Below are positions 34,201-48,700 of a stretch of 64,000 bases of DNA, in pieces. The DNA comes from Glandiceps talaboti (lineage: Eukaryota; Hemichordata; Enteropneusta; Spengelidae). The stretch covers positions 1,633,501 to 1,697,500 of the forward strand of contig NC_135564.1 of NCBI RefSeq assembly GCF_964340395.1, in the 5' to 3' direction. How positions within the stretch are numbered: the stretch's first letter is position 1; the number at the start of each line of letters is the position of its first letter. Made by a program: the position numbers and the translations under genes. The notes under the pieces were generated by a model. It saw only the letters and a list, made by a program, of their open reading frames with translations, was not told the DNA's origin and did not search any database.

Positions 34201-37200
34201 GCTACCTGCAATACAATTCTACACATAACTGTGGAGTCAAATGGAACAAAGTCTCGCGACAACGCGTTCTAATGTCGACAACTACACTTCCGGTCGGCTA
34301 TGCTAATACACAGGAATGTTTCTTTCCCATTTTCAGTTGTAGACATCTCTTGTAATTTTGCTCTGGAAAGATACTGTACATATTTCAATTTCCCACCTCC
34401 ATAATTATATGAGCTTAAAACTTGCGTTTATCTTATTTGTTACAACTTAAACTGTTTAGAAGAAACATTCACATGTATTGATATAGGCGACCAGAAGTGT
34501 AGGTGTCGACAAATGCAAGCGCGGTCGCGAGACTGCGTTCCATTTGACTCCTTAGCGATGCATAGAATTGTATTGCAGATAGCGAGAATTGATGTAAAGT
34601 TTAAGTTTCAATTGAAAGAAAATAACTAATGTTTTTAAAATAAAAGCAAAAATACTGATCAATTTCTGGAAGTAAGAAAGCATTGTTTGACGCTTAATAC
34701 TTCTAAAATTTCAGTAGTATTTGTGTTGTACAGTACTTGTTGAATATAAATGTTAGTATGATGTGGAAAAGGTTAATAAAAAGGAAGATGAAAAGGGGTG
34801 AAAAAGGCCAAACTTGTTTAAAGGTAAAAAACCTGTATGAAGCTAATTCTCAGACTACATATATACTATATAGCTTTGAAATATTCATTGTTCAACAATC
34901 CTTTCATATATTTTATTTTTTTTATCACAACATCTATCATGATGTCAATGCCCTCCTACAGCCTTGTGGAAATTACTAGTGTCTTGAAAGGGCAGGGTCC
35001 TAAGATAACTTAGTAGTTTGGTTGTCAACTCTACCAGTTCATAATTACATTACTAGGGTCGGCGATAAGGGAAATCTACTTGTACCTAGGGCAAATACAT
35101 CCATGGGAAAATTTGCAATAAATAATAAAATAATATAATGAAAATTATACACAGGTTCAATTTTGGAACAATAAACAACTCAGTATCAGACAAACCATCA
35201 ATGATTTCCTTTCTTCATTCCATAAAAAAATTTACTTTTTGAAGATAATACATAGTAACAGTATTTTGTATTTATGTATTTTGTATTTAATATTTATTTC
35301 ATACTGCCCTATGGAATGAAGATTGGAAAACCTTGATGGTTTGTCTGATACTGAGTGGTATATTGTTCCAAAATTGAACCTGTGTATAATTTTCATTATA
35401 TTATTTTATTATTTATTGCAAATTTTCCCATGGATGTATTTGCCCTAGGTACAAGTAGATTTCCCTTATCGCCGACCCTAGTAATGTAATTATGAACTGG
35501 TAGAGTTGACAATCAAACTACTAAGTTATCTTAGGACCCTGCCCTTTCAAGACACTAGATATTTCCACAAGGCTGTAGGAGGGCATTGACATCATGATAG
35601 ATGTTGTGATAAAAAAAATAAAATATATGAAAGGATTGTTGAACAATGAATATTTCAAAGCTATATAGTATATATGTAGTCTGAGAATTAGCTTCATACA
35701 GGTTTTTTACCTTTAAACAAGTTTGGCCTTTTTCACCCCTTTTCATCTTCCTTTTTATTTACCTTTTCCACATCATACTAACATTTATATTCAACAAGTA
35801 CTATACAACACAAACTACTGACATTTTAGAAGTATTAAGCTTCAAACAATTCTTTCTTCCTTCCAGAAATTGATCAGTGTTTTTGCTTTTATTTGAATAC
35901 CATTATTTTGAATAGTCTTGTTATCCAGACATATAATGTGGTCACTTTGATGATAAATATTGGTTTTGGTAGTAATACATATTTGTAGTGTCAGGGGCAG
36001 CACAGCTCAGCACAGCTTAGGTAATGTTTTTAGTTGCTATCCTTCATATCTTGCCAAAGATCAGCAAACTAAAGGGTCATGAATCAATTATGAGCATGTT
36101 AGGGGTCAAGTGCTGTAAATACCATACCTAGGTATGGTTTCTATTCTCTAGCCTCTATGTTGCTAGGAGTACACAAAGACCAAGCTACCTCGTTCCCAAA
36201 CTCAAGTTGCTATATGTGTGTGTGTACCTCATTCCCAAACTCAAGTTGCCATGCCCACAGACCAGATTACTTCATTCCCCAACTTAATTTACTATGTGTA
36301 TGCCCCACAGACCAGACTATTTCATTTCCAATCTCAATTTGCTATATGTGTGTGCTCCCACAGACCATTACCTATAGGTTGCAGAGCCTAGGATATGACT
36401 AACCCTTGTTGCTAGGTCTGGGTTGCTAGGGGTGTACAAAGACCCTGACACTTGACTAGAAGAAGCTATGTTACTGAGCATTTATGACAACAATAAAAGT
36501 TTAAAAGTGGAACTGACTGAATGGTTTGCGTTTTAGGTCAAAGTGGTGCATAGGAATAAAACAAGGACAAATTGACTCTACTATTCAAATGCATTGCAAT
36601 TTGCAGGAATAACAGGCAACTTGAACTACAAGTTTGTTGTCATGGTTACACTGCCTACCTTAACTTTGATTGGTCACTGATATACTCCTCCTCAAAAATA
36701 ATTTTGCATAAGTCTGTGAACCCCTCAAGATTCCTGGAATTATTGAAAATTTTAGTCACATTTTCTACTTTATTGTTTTTTTCATATATATTTTTTCTTG
36801 TTTTTAATAGAATAAAAATATATATGTGAAAATGTAGAAAGAAAAACCATTTACCAATACTTGCTGTGTGTAAATTATTGTTAAAAAAATTCCTCACTTG
36901 TGCCACTGCTAGTGTACAAAGGAACTGTAAAATGGCTCTGTCCTGAAATGACTTTATTTCTATACAATATTTTTACAACAAAATACTGCATTTAGGCCTA
37001 AAAAAATAATTGTTTGGTTCCAGTTACCTGACCCCACCAAGCTTTTCACTGCCGACCCTAAACTTTTTTTTTTACATATCAGAGAAAAGAAAATGATAAG
37101 ATTGCAAAAATTGTGAAGTCTCAAGAGAAATAGTGGATGCGGAAACTGCCATCAACTTAAAAAAGACACTCTAAAACTATGCTTCCAATCTGTAATGGCT

Positions 37201-39705
37201 GTACATCTGATAGGAAGAAATAAATAACACAGAGACCATTTGGAAAACAATGGAAAACCTGAACTAGACACTCACACATGAAAAAAGTATATAATAAAAT
37301 AAAATAAAAAATCTACCTACCCCACCTATTCTAAAATGGAGCGTAACCGGAACCACACTTTTTTTTAATTTGGCCTAATAAGTTTTTAGTTGTAGGTGTG
37401 TATATACTTTAATACAAATATTTGATTCAGATGTTTCTGGACAGGGTACGTGCATGTAGTCAACAATAAATTGCATTCAAAAGTTTGGCATTAGGTTTGT
37501 GTGTAGACTTGTACACAAATATTGAAGTTAAATGTTTTGATATAAATGGTACGTGCATGTACCCTTCAACAATACTGTCTGTACATGTATTGTTATCGGT
37601 TATCGGTTCATATCTGCTAGACTACAGACTTTGTATCTAATCTAATAGAACCTAGGAAACTAGAAACATTTATCAGAGATTTACGTAATCTCGTAGAACC
37701 TTACAAACCAGAGACATTTATCTGAGATTCACCTAGACTACCCACAAACATGATCCGATTTATTTTTTTAAATATATGCCGTCACCTGACAACGTTGAAT
37801 TGTTGTACAAATGTCAAGTAATATTGATCACACTGTGGTTTTGTTTATTACAATAGGTAGGCTAGTAGTCCGATTGTGATTACTAGGTGTTTAACTAGAG
37901 TTTGCCTCTAAAATTAAGGTGTTCACTTCTCTAATACCTAGTTTCTAAATTTTTAACAACGACAGACATGATAGAAATTCATGTTGTTATACCCATACAA
38001 CATGCAATTGTATCTCTATACTCAGTCCTAGTGATTATACAGTGTTTTGCTTAAGTTTTAAGAAGTCAAACGCTGACAACATTCTGTAGTCTTCATGATT
38101 CCCCTCCAAAATGTTTATATATTTACAAGCATTTTATCTTGCGTGAAATTTACAGTGAAATTGTCATGGCGTAGGAAACCAGGAAAGCTTTTATATCTGT
38201 TCTGAGTTGTTTATCAACTGGTAAAACTGTTCCATATGTTCACAACTCATTGACTAAAAAAATATTTGCATTTATCCATTCTATCCTTTTAAACAATTTC
38301 AAACTGTGTGTCCTTGTCTTTTGGAAGTAAATAATTTGATCAGTGAGTGTAAATGTTTGTTTACTTCCACATCTTAACTTTCACTAGTTTGTTTATTTCA
38401 ACAGATGATTAAAACTCCCAAGGAAATATTGAATGTTACAAAAGGACAAAATAGAGGGATACAGCACAAAAAGAACTGAAATATTGAGAGAAAAAAACAC
38501 AGTAAAATTAAAAGTTAGCTACACAGTCTATCTATCTTAGACTACAAATTGTGAAGTATCCCTGTCTCTTGTTTGAACATACTTGTGCAACTTGAATTGT
38601 AGCATGTATCGCATTCATTGAAATCATTGAATTTGAGTTTCCAAAATAAACAACAAATTTGTATCCCATCGTAGTGTAAAGTTTGTCACTGCAGTTGTGA
38701 AATCTAAAAACACAGACAGATATTACTGAGATATAGATCGTTCAGTTAGTACTAAAGTAGCTTGTTACCAGAATCATTAGCCTTGTCCCAGTCTGAATCG
38801 ATTCAAAACTGATTGAAAAGAATCAGTTCAGTTACATCAGTAGTCTCGCTGCCAGACTCGTGACTATCATCCCTAAGCTTTGTATGCCGAGTGGCACAGC
38901 CGCAAGAAGGCAAGTCCCTCTCTTCTCACGGCTAAGCCGCTTAGCATACATAAAAAGATTAGGGACGATAGTCACGAGTCTGGCAGTGAGACTGTTACAT
39001 CGGTTCAAAACTGTTTGGTTTTTTTTTACGATGAGCAAACTGATTTGAATTGATTCACTTTTTCATTTATGTTGGTTTTGAACAATTGATTTAATCAGTC
39101 TGAAACCACTCCCCAATTCAACTAATATGGGGCAAAAGAATGGAGCTCGATTCAACTCATTCAAAATTTCACTTGGGGACACTTTATATATTAGGACTCT
39201 AATGGCTGTTGTACCAGATTAATGTTATCACAGTCTGTTTAGTGGAAGTAAAAAGTAATTACAAATGATTAAAATTAATTAAAGGAAATAGCATTAAGGA
39301 TTACAAAACCAGTATGTTTGTTTATATTTGGTATTAAATTGTTATAGGACCATTATGCAAGTTTTAGACATATGTGAATAAAGCCAATATACCAGTACAG
39401 TACTATTTTGGCCAACACCCAACATAAACATTTTTCTGCAGTTGCATGTGATATTAGCAAGCACACATACACATACAGTAATATACACATATACTCACAC
39501 ATACACATGACATACAGTAATATACACATATACTCACACATACACATGCGCACATGTACGCACACACACACATACACATACATACATACATACATACATA
39601 CATACATACATACATACATACACACACATACGTACGTACATACATACACACACACATACGTACGTACGTACATACATACACACACACATACATACGTACA
39701 TACGT

Positions 39706-39776
<71 letters not shown>

Positions 39777-42700
39777 CAGTATACAGATGGTTTGTAGAAA
39801 CCTATGTAATTAAAAGGATTTTTTATGTAAATGAATAAATCATTGTGTCTATATTTTATTACAGTCACGGTCTTGAAAATGTAGGCAGTTTGATTGATTT
39901 GTATTTTTACTTGTAATATTATCTCCGCATCTAATAATCAATCTTGTCTTGAAGTTTTTTTTGTTTGAAGAAGATAAATTAGTAAATTTTGTTAGGTCCA
40001 GGATAGAACTTTTTCAATAATAGTGATTGATGTAGTATTGACATATTGGTTTTGATAAATGTACAAAATTTGGATGATAAGAACCAAAATTATGAAAGTG
40101 TGTGTTTATAAGGTATATTTCCAGAATTTGAAATATGAAATTATTAAATTTTGTTTAAAATTAGCCAAAATTATTTAATTTGACCGTGATGTACTTGATA
40201 CATTATCAAAGAACATGTCTATCTGATAACACATCCTGGTTGTCAATTGTTGAGGTCATAGGTCATATAGCTTGATGCCCCAGGTTACTGTTACTATAGT
40301 TACTTATTGAAAATGGCATCACTTTAAGTAACTACATTTCCTATTACATTTTTTATTGCAAAAGTAAAAAGCAATCTGATATTTCATGACAATAGCATCT
40401 TGTGTACTGGTATTTACCGTCAATAGATATTTGATTTCACCGTGAGATAGGATTAGAATGATAATGTAACCAGCTAGAGGATAGTAGTTTCATGATTTTA
40501 AGAGAATGACAGTGAATTATATTTTCTTTCTATAATAATGGAGGACAAACACAACTGGAAATTTCAATCATTGGATTTTAAAAAGTAGGAAAAAATATTT
40601 GTGATTTTAAAATGCACAAATTTTTGACAAAAACAATTGCGACTCATGATTTTTCATGCATACTAATTAGATTATAGAAATAAAATAATTTTCTATGAAC
40701 ATGTAAAACAAAAAATTCAAATGATAAATGTGATTCTTCTAATTTGTCATAATGACATTCATATTACTTGTGTACAAAATGACTGCACAGTTCTATCATG
40801 TTGGATTGTGAAAATGAAAAAAAAAAGTAGATGTATAACACATACAAATTCAAGAATGAAAAATAATTTTCATTCAGAGTATTAAAGACTGGAATGTTCA
40901 AACATATTTTCAGCGAGTTTTATTAAAATGTTGATAAAGAATAAACTGAGAAAAGTCAGGAATTGAATAGTTCTATAGATGCTTCAGAATGTTGAAAGAC
41001 TTTGTATCTCTATGCAGGTTTGAATTTACTCGTAATTTCTGTGTTCGGTAGTTAGATTTTTAATAGTCAACTGAACTGTTTGAGCTACAATTTTCTATTG
41101 AATTCCAGCAAACTACTGAGAATACCACCTTATAAATTTGGTAGTTTAGATACGATATGTAGGTGTCTTTACCCAGGATTACAGTATGATTAATTTCAAG
41201 TCTTGTATGTACAAGATTACAATTCATTTCCTCAATATCTGTGGCTGTTCACTATTACGTCGTACGTGCTAAACATCGATGGCAGTGTCTTTGTGTGAAC
41301 TAATGCATTACATCTCACTAAGTGTTAGTCTTTTTATTTCATTCTTCACCTAAATGCATTAGAAGTTGAAGGGAAATCACATTATTGAGTGTGTATGTAA
41401 GTAGTAGAATGAAATTTCCTTTGACTTCATGTTGACATTTTCAATAGTTTGTGTCGTCTGCTTCACTTTCTATCAAAAATTTTGAATCAATATTTTCTAA
41501 CTGATCAGTTAGTTGGTAGGAATTATAAGTATGCACTACATAAAATATCTTTGAAAGTAGAAAGTTTTGTAATTTGTAATCATTTCAAATTGATTGAAAA
41601 TGAAAAATGAAATGTTTTCATTAAGATCTGCCAGTCCATGTATATACATTTGCATGTGTTACAGTTGTATAGATTTGGTAGTTATTGAAATTTGAATGCA
41701 TGCAAAGTATAAGATTAATTGAAATTTGTATTTGCAACGACAGACTTCATGTCTTTCTCTTTTCTATCTGTGTGTCATCCGATCACTTCTTGTACGATTG
41801 TCATTTAGAATGAGAGAATTCAAAGTGCTATCATTTCTCTTCACATATTAGACAGTTGTTATATTTGGTTTTTCCCTGCTAGATTAATTGTATCAACTTT
41901 TTTTGAAGAAAATTGTGTTTTGTATCAGAAGAACGTAATAAACAGATCGAATGTAAAAAAGAAATATTGCCAAAATTCAACTATTGTACTTCCATTTTAA
42001 GGTGTAATAAATAAGTAAATAAATAAATAAATAAACAAATGAATAAATAAATAAATAAATAAAATTAAAGTTAATGAATTTTGGGTAGTCACATGAACTT
42101 CAACTAATCACTTCATCTATTTTCTGTTAGTTCTTTTCAAGTTTCAATCTTTCTCATACAGTCATGGCTTTAGCATATTACAATCTAAAATTTAAAAAAA
42201 ATTATATTAATTCGGAACATCAAAATAGTACGAAAAGGGAGACCATGTCTAAAATACAAATTTAATTCCCCAGACATCTATGGTATTTTCTACTGTTGAA
42301 ACATAATCTGAATTAGATTACTTTTAGTGTTTACTATGATGGTAAAATTCTCTTGCTTGTTTTAAATGTAGTTGATTCCAGCTACTTTACACAGTACATA
42401 TGACCTGTGATTATTTTAATGACAGTGTGATCACAACACTGTTACAATGTTAGTAGTGATGAGTTGTTGCTTAGCAACACACCAATAATCATTGCTATCA
42501 AAGATGCAGATGAAACCTCAGTCCATTATGAGAGAGGACTGTGATGAAATATACGTCTGTAAAAGTATGACGAAAAAATAAGTTTTTGTTGATCATTTCC
42601 TATATCTGTAATTGTTCATTATGTAATTTCAAGGTAGTTTAACATAATATTTATTTTTTACATGGTATTTTTCACATCATAAAATTATGAAAACTGAGTC

Positions 42701-45700
42701 AGCTGTGTGATTTGGGGAAGATATGTCAATGATAGGTATATGTAAAAAATATGTACATGTACGAAAAAAAAAACTAAGTATTTTTACTGTAGAGATATCT
42801 ATCAGAAAATGCTGAATATGAAATCTGTGACAGATACAAATGGTATTTGACTGCTTTCAAAATACATACATCATAAGGTGCCTTACAAACAGTGCCTGTG
42901 GTTGGTTACTATGTAATCATCTTTTCAAACAACAAGCTAGGGGGTCTTTTGATGATAGTACTCGACGTCTTGCTATCACGTCAGACCATTCAAGCATATA
43001 GTGTTGTCGGACTCTACAAAGGTAAAATTAACTGACTAAAAACAGAAGCTACTTCAAGATGCCAAAGTGATGAAATTTTAACTGGTAAACTGTCATAATG
43101 TGAAGTTTGTTAAAAGAACAGTGAAAAAGTAAATAAGGTTAGTATGATAGCATAAATTGTGATACGTAAAACCTTCATAAATCAGTGCTGTATGTACAAA
43201 GGATGGTATTGATATCTAGACTATATGTGCAAGACATCGTTAGTAGTCTTAACATTGTCCTTGCCATTTTACCGTACACTATATATCACAATAATGATGA
43301 CACGCACACTGCACAGGTCACTTCTAGTTGTAGATTATCACTTCAATGAGTGCATCTAGTAATTACTTTCACTGTCGATAAATTATCACTTGTGTGAATG
43401 TTGTTCAATCAGTTCTCAGCTCAGCGTTTTTGTGTCGGAATCAATCAGTATCAGCTTTATTTTGTAAACTGATCAATATCCATGAGATAAAACATTCTGT
43501 TCTCACAGAAAAGGAATAAAAATGAATTTGAATCATATTAACTGAACATTTTATATAAACTTTGGAGACAATTTTAAAATCTTAACTTCATTTTCATGAT
43601 TACGAAATGCCATGGAGTATATTATGTAAAAAGAATTGCTGTAGACATGTTTCACATTTATGAATGAAAAAAAAGGTTAAGATTATACTTTTTTAACATC
43701 AATGCAAAATATAATGAACATTTCTAATCACAGTATAAAATGAAATAGATTCATTTTGCAAAGAAGTCTAGTTTATTCAAGATGGTAGGATTTCAAATTC
43801 CTATTAGTAAAACTTCTTTGTAGTCTAGCAACTATCTGTTGCTTTAAATCTATTCTCACGTCTAGTGCAATGAGGGGAATAAGATGAAATTTCATATTGA
43901 ATGAAACCACACACCCAGTCATAAAGTGAAGAGAAATCTTGAGATTAGAAGCCACAGATAGCCTCTCTAGACTACAAAGAAATAGGAATTTGAAAACCCC
44001 ATCTTGAATGATGCATGGTGGGTAATGTATCGTTCCAATGATAAAACAACATAAATTAATCATTTTTGTAAACATTGTCATATTGTTTGTAACCACAAAT
44101 AATCTGTGGTCTAGCCTTGGTTACTCAGACCCTTGTAAGAGGGCTCTGTTTCAATATATGTTACAACTAATCTAGTCTTGGTTACCCAGACCCTTGTAAG
44201 AGGGTTCTTGTTTCAATATTTATTACAACAACTACGTGTACAACTAATCTACTCTTGCCCTTGGTTACCCAGACCCAGATGCAAGAGGGCTCTCTTTCAA
44301 TATGTAATACAACAAATCTAGTCTTGGTTACCCAGACCCTTGTAAGTTGTAAGAGGGCCCTCATTTCAATTGGTATTAATGCCAGTTATTTGTATCTAAG
44401 CATACTTAGATTGTTTTGCAAGTTACTTTGGCAAAGATTGATAAATTTATTTAGGATTGTTATTTTTGTGTTAGAATCAATTTTAATTCACTCGTCAGTT
44501 GAAATGAATTTTCAAACACTGGACATTTAATTTTATACTTTGCTCTGAATATTTTCATTTTCTTTCACATGCCAGCATATGTGTACAAGTCTTGTCATTA
44601 GATGATTAGCCTACCTGTAGTTTTGAAGGACTAACATTTCTACACTATTTCAGTTATACCATTGTGTTCGATTTTTGATCTTAAACGAGATGTTAGTATC
44701 AGCCACAATTTTATAATTAGAAATATCCTAAATTTTTCTTCATTGCAACATAAGTTATTTACATTTTGTAAGTGTTTAATGGACAGCAAGAATACTGTTA
44801 TTTACAATTGTGTACATTCTGATTCTTATTTCCATTCTAACTTTTGGAAACATTCTAGGTCGGTACTTTGCTAGTACTCTTTGTACTTTTATGACTATTT
44901 TTTTTTCACTTCAGTTTTACATTTTAGTGTTTTCTCTTTCTTTCTTTTTTTAATTGTATATTGCATGGGCCAATGGCCTGAAATAAAGATAATAATAAAG
45001 TAATAATATACCGTATAAACTGCCAGTTTGATTTTATAGGACAAGTGAAAATTCAAAAAATCAAAATGGCAGATAGGATGACTGCAACAGTATAATATAT
45101 TTATATGTTAATCCTTCAATATTATAGATTATTGTGATAAGAGTTCTGTTCCAGCAGAACCTCGGTAAAAATGGAAAAAGTAATTTTAAAGTGATTTTAT
45201 ATATTCAATAAATTATGGTGAAATACTAGTTGATTTTAATCACAGGGTATATTTTTTATATTTTTAGAATACCATAAACTACATGACAACTTAGATAGAA
45301 CAAAAACAGGTAAAAGAAGATGAAAAATAATGGAATTTCCCAAAAACTTTGCAATATTATTTAAATTTGCTGTAATTTCAATCCATTTTAAGTAGTATGA
45401 TAGATTCCTTTAAAAAAAACAAAAAAAACACAACAACAACAACAACAATTAAAGCGGGAAACAAAATAAATACAAAATAAAAACAAAATAAATACGTTTT
45501 GTTCATTAGGAAAAGTTACTCAAACGTAATGTATATCGCACGAACATTGAATAAAGTAAGTTCATTGTTCAATCTTAAAAAAAAAAAAAAATTCCTTAAA
45601 ATGATATAAGCTGAGTTTATAAGTTAGTACTTACAAAAAAACTTCAATAAAATTATTAATATTATGGTATAGCGTTAATGTCATGCATACTTTCTATGAC

Positions 45701-48700
45701 ATTACAATTTATGTTCTGACATTGTTAGAACTGTTGATTGCATAGTAGATATTTCCTGTACATTTTTTGATACGTATCATAAATTACATCGTCGGATTGT
45801 TTATAAGTTATATCCTAACAAGGTTTGAGTTCAGTCAATTGCAAGTGATGGTTAAGTATACATCGGTGAGTAGAATACTGTGAGTACCTTTTAGTTTGTA
45901 GGAAAAAAATTACATCTCTAAAACTTGGACTTAGCTTGTGTCCCTTTTAAATATGTTAATCAGGTCTGTAAATTCATACATGTACTACTAATTTTATTTG
46001 TTGCACAACCAAGGTTCAAAATGACTTATGAGTAATGTTTCACCTGTTTAGGTCAAAAAAACTTTATCAAACTCAAATTGTCTGCTTGCTGACTTTATCA
46101 TTTCTTTAAAATTCACCACATTAGTGTTTAATAGCAACACTTTGACTTTTTTCAAATTAGACAATCGAATTGTGATGCATGGTTGATTTAGCAGCTAGTG
46201 AAAAGAACTGTGAATATTGAGTGATCATATACTTGATACTTTGATGGCCATTTCCATTGTTAGCATCAAAATAACAGCAAATCAGGCTTGACCAGTATAC
46301 TGACAAATTACAGATAAAGTTTGTGTCTGTACATGTTAGCTACATTTTGTGTATAAAGGTAGTCTAACTGTTGACAAGTAGTTGACACTGAATCATGCTA
46401 TTCTGTGCCAATCAAGAAAAAGAAGTCATGTAATTTTAAAGCTGCACTCACTGTAACTGGAACATTTTTTTTGAAACTTTTTTGTTAGATTATAAATAAT
46501 AATGTACCCTGAACAGTATTTAATTGCCCCCCGAGGGTAAACGTGTGTGTATAGCAGAACACATACTAGTTGTAGTATGGTGAAATAAATCCAGTCAAAT
46601 TGATTTTTTGGGTCTGTACCCAAAAATCTGTGCCCAAATGCAATCTGTGCCCAAATTACATATCATTTTAATACAGATATGACTGAAAATGAGAGTTGAA
46701 CTAGATGGATCACCCAATATTAACATTATACAATATTGATTTGTATGAAAAACTGAATGTCTGTTGGAGATCTGATCATAAATGATGACAAACCCTGCAG
46801 AACTAATTTTCACATGATTGATCAGAAAAACTGAACATCATTGTCAGATCTGACTGCAAACAATGATGGAACTAGATAGATCACTCACTATATTTATATA
46901 CAATAATGATCTGCATTTATGATTTTAAAAAAACTGAAAGTCTGTTGGAGATCTAACAGTAAATGATGACAAACCCTGCAGACCTTATTTTCAGTTTTGG
47001 TATGAAAAACTAAACATCAATTTTAGAATCGACTGCAAACGGTGACGGCCGATGGATCTAGATGAATTGCGTACTCTATATACATAGATACCTTTTGTAA
47101 AAAGTTAACATGCATAGACCATATACACTCCCATGTCAAGCTAGAGGTTACCCATTATCAGTAAGATTAAGTATACAGTCTTAAGATTCCATGGCAAGGT
47201 GCTATTATATTAATTAAGTAGGTTGATCCCATTGCTTATAACAGCAATGACTAGAATAGACACTAAAAATAAATGACTGAGTATAAATCAGCCAGACTGT
47301 GTTGAATATAACTGGTACACTTTTAAGTGTGTGAACTGAAAGGAAAGAGTAACAGTAACTGTATTGTCCACACATACCAATGTACGTGTTACCCAACTCC
47401 TGGTGAAGTCTGTATCTCATGCTGTGTGAAGGATCACTTGAATCATTCACTGTTATTGAATCGTGCGGCGTTACTCAGAGACTGATCACCTATGACATTT
47501 CTGTGACGTTTCTGGTCTGTAGTGGCTGAATAATTTGTATGTTCAAATTAATAAAGTTTAATTTCATAAATATTAATGATATTGCGGTATTCAGCAACTG
47601 GTAATCAATAATATAATAACCTTTGACCCTTAGATATGTTCATCATAAAATATAATGATAATTAGTTCTTATCTATAATTTTTTATAGAGATTTAAGGTA
47701 TTAGACCACGTTCAATGTCCCTTGTTGATATTGGTTTGCAGTTAAGAAAGTAATGATTATACATATTCATAACTGTACATTTTCTGAAAGCTCTTGATCC
47801 ACTCTTTACAATGAAATTAGTAAAATTTGGTTTTATGTACTTCCGGTCACGTGACCTCTACATACATGATAATTTGCATTTTTGGTTCAACAAAAATTAG
47901 CTCCTTCAAATTTCGACCAACAATAGAAAACGACGCACAGTGTTTATCACCACCTCATTAAGCTATTGAGAAGAGATTTGAAGCCACAGATAGCCTCTAG
48001 ACTACTATCCTATAGACTCTCCTATCAGTCCTGTAGTCCATTCTAAGACAGTGTAGGTCATTCTATTAAAAGATAGGGGAGAGTGGAAACCATGCAACCT
48101 GTTTTAGTATATCCTAGATTTATATGAGACAGTTATAACTGACTGACATCGGATAGGAGTTCAAAACACATCATAACCCTTTCAGTCAGTCAGAAGGGAA
48201 TATGTACAATAAAGTCTTATCTTTTTTTTTTGTCTGAGTATTGAATAAATTGGCACTGTCGCAGTGCTGCACCCAATAGCTCTGCTGTAAAATGTGCGAT
48301 GTGAACATTTACGAGAGTAATAAGTTTCGAGGCCAACAATAGCAACAAAACTTCTCTGTCTTATATTTGGAAAAGATTGTGAATGCTTTAAAGGCCCTCT
48401 TTGTTGTTCACTGTTGCCATAGCAACATGTCAATGTCCTTTCCAACTACTAGTACTAGTTAAGGCAAAGTACAGGTAACCGTTATATCGTAGAATTCAGT
48501 GATGCATGCAGTATATTGTTCAGAACTATACCATCAACCGTACCAACAGACAATCAAATGTTTGAAGTGTCAATTATGAAAAATGGTGATGTGGTTCTGG
48601 AGGCAACGTTCTTTGACCTCAGCAATGTTGAAATCTCCAAGTTGATAGGGTCACTCTTTGGTTTTTGGGGTTCCAAAAAATAGTTGCAGGGAACAGACAA

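Noticed and set aside
34737-35746. Duplicated 62-80-codon frame in the palindrome arms as a gene pair
   Set aside because: Identity follows from the palindrome itself; no domain, start context or splice site supports translation.
39353-39868. 171-codon minus-strand Cys/Val frame
   Set aside because: Translation of the TG/TATG microsatellite complement.
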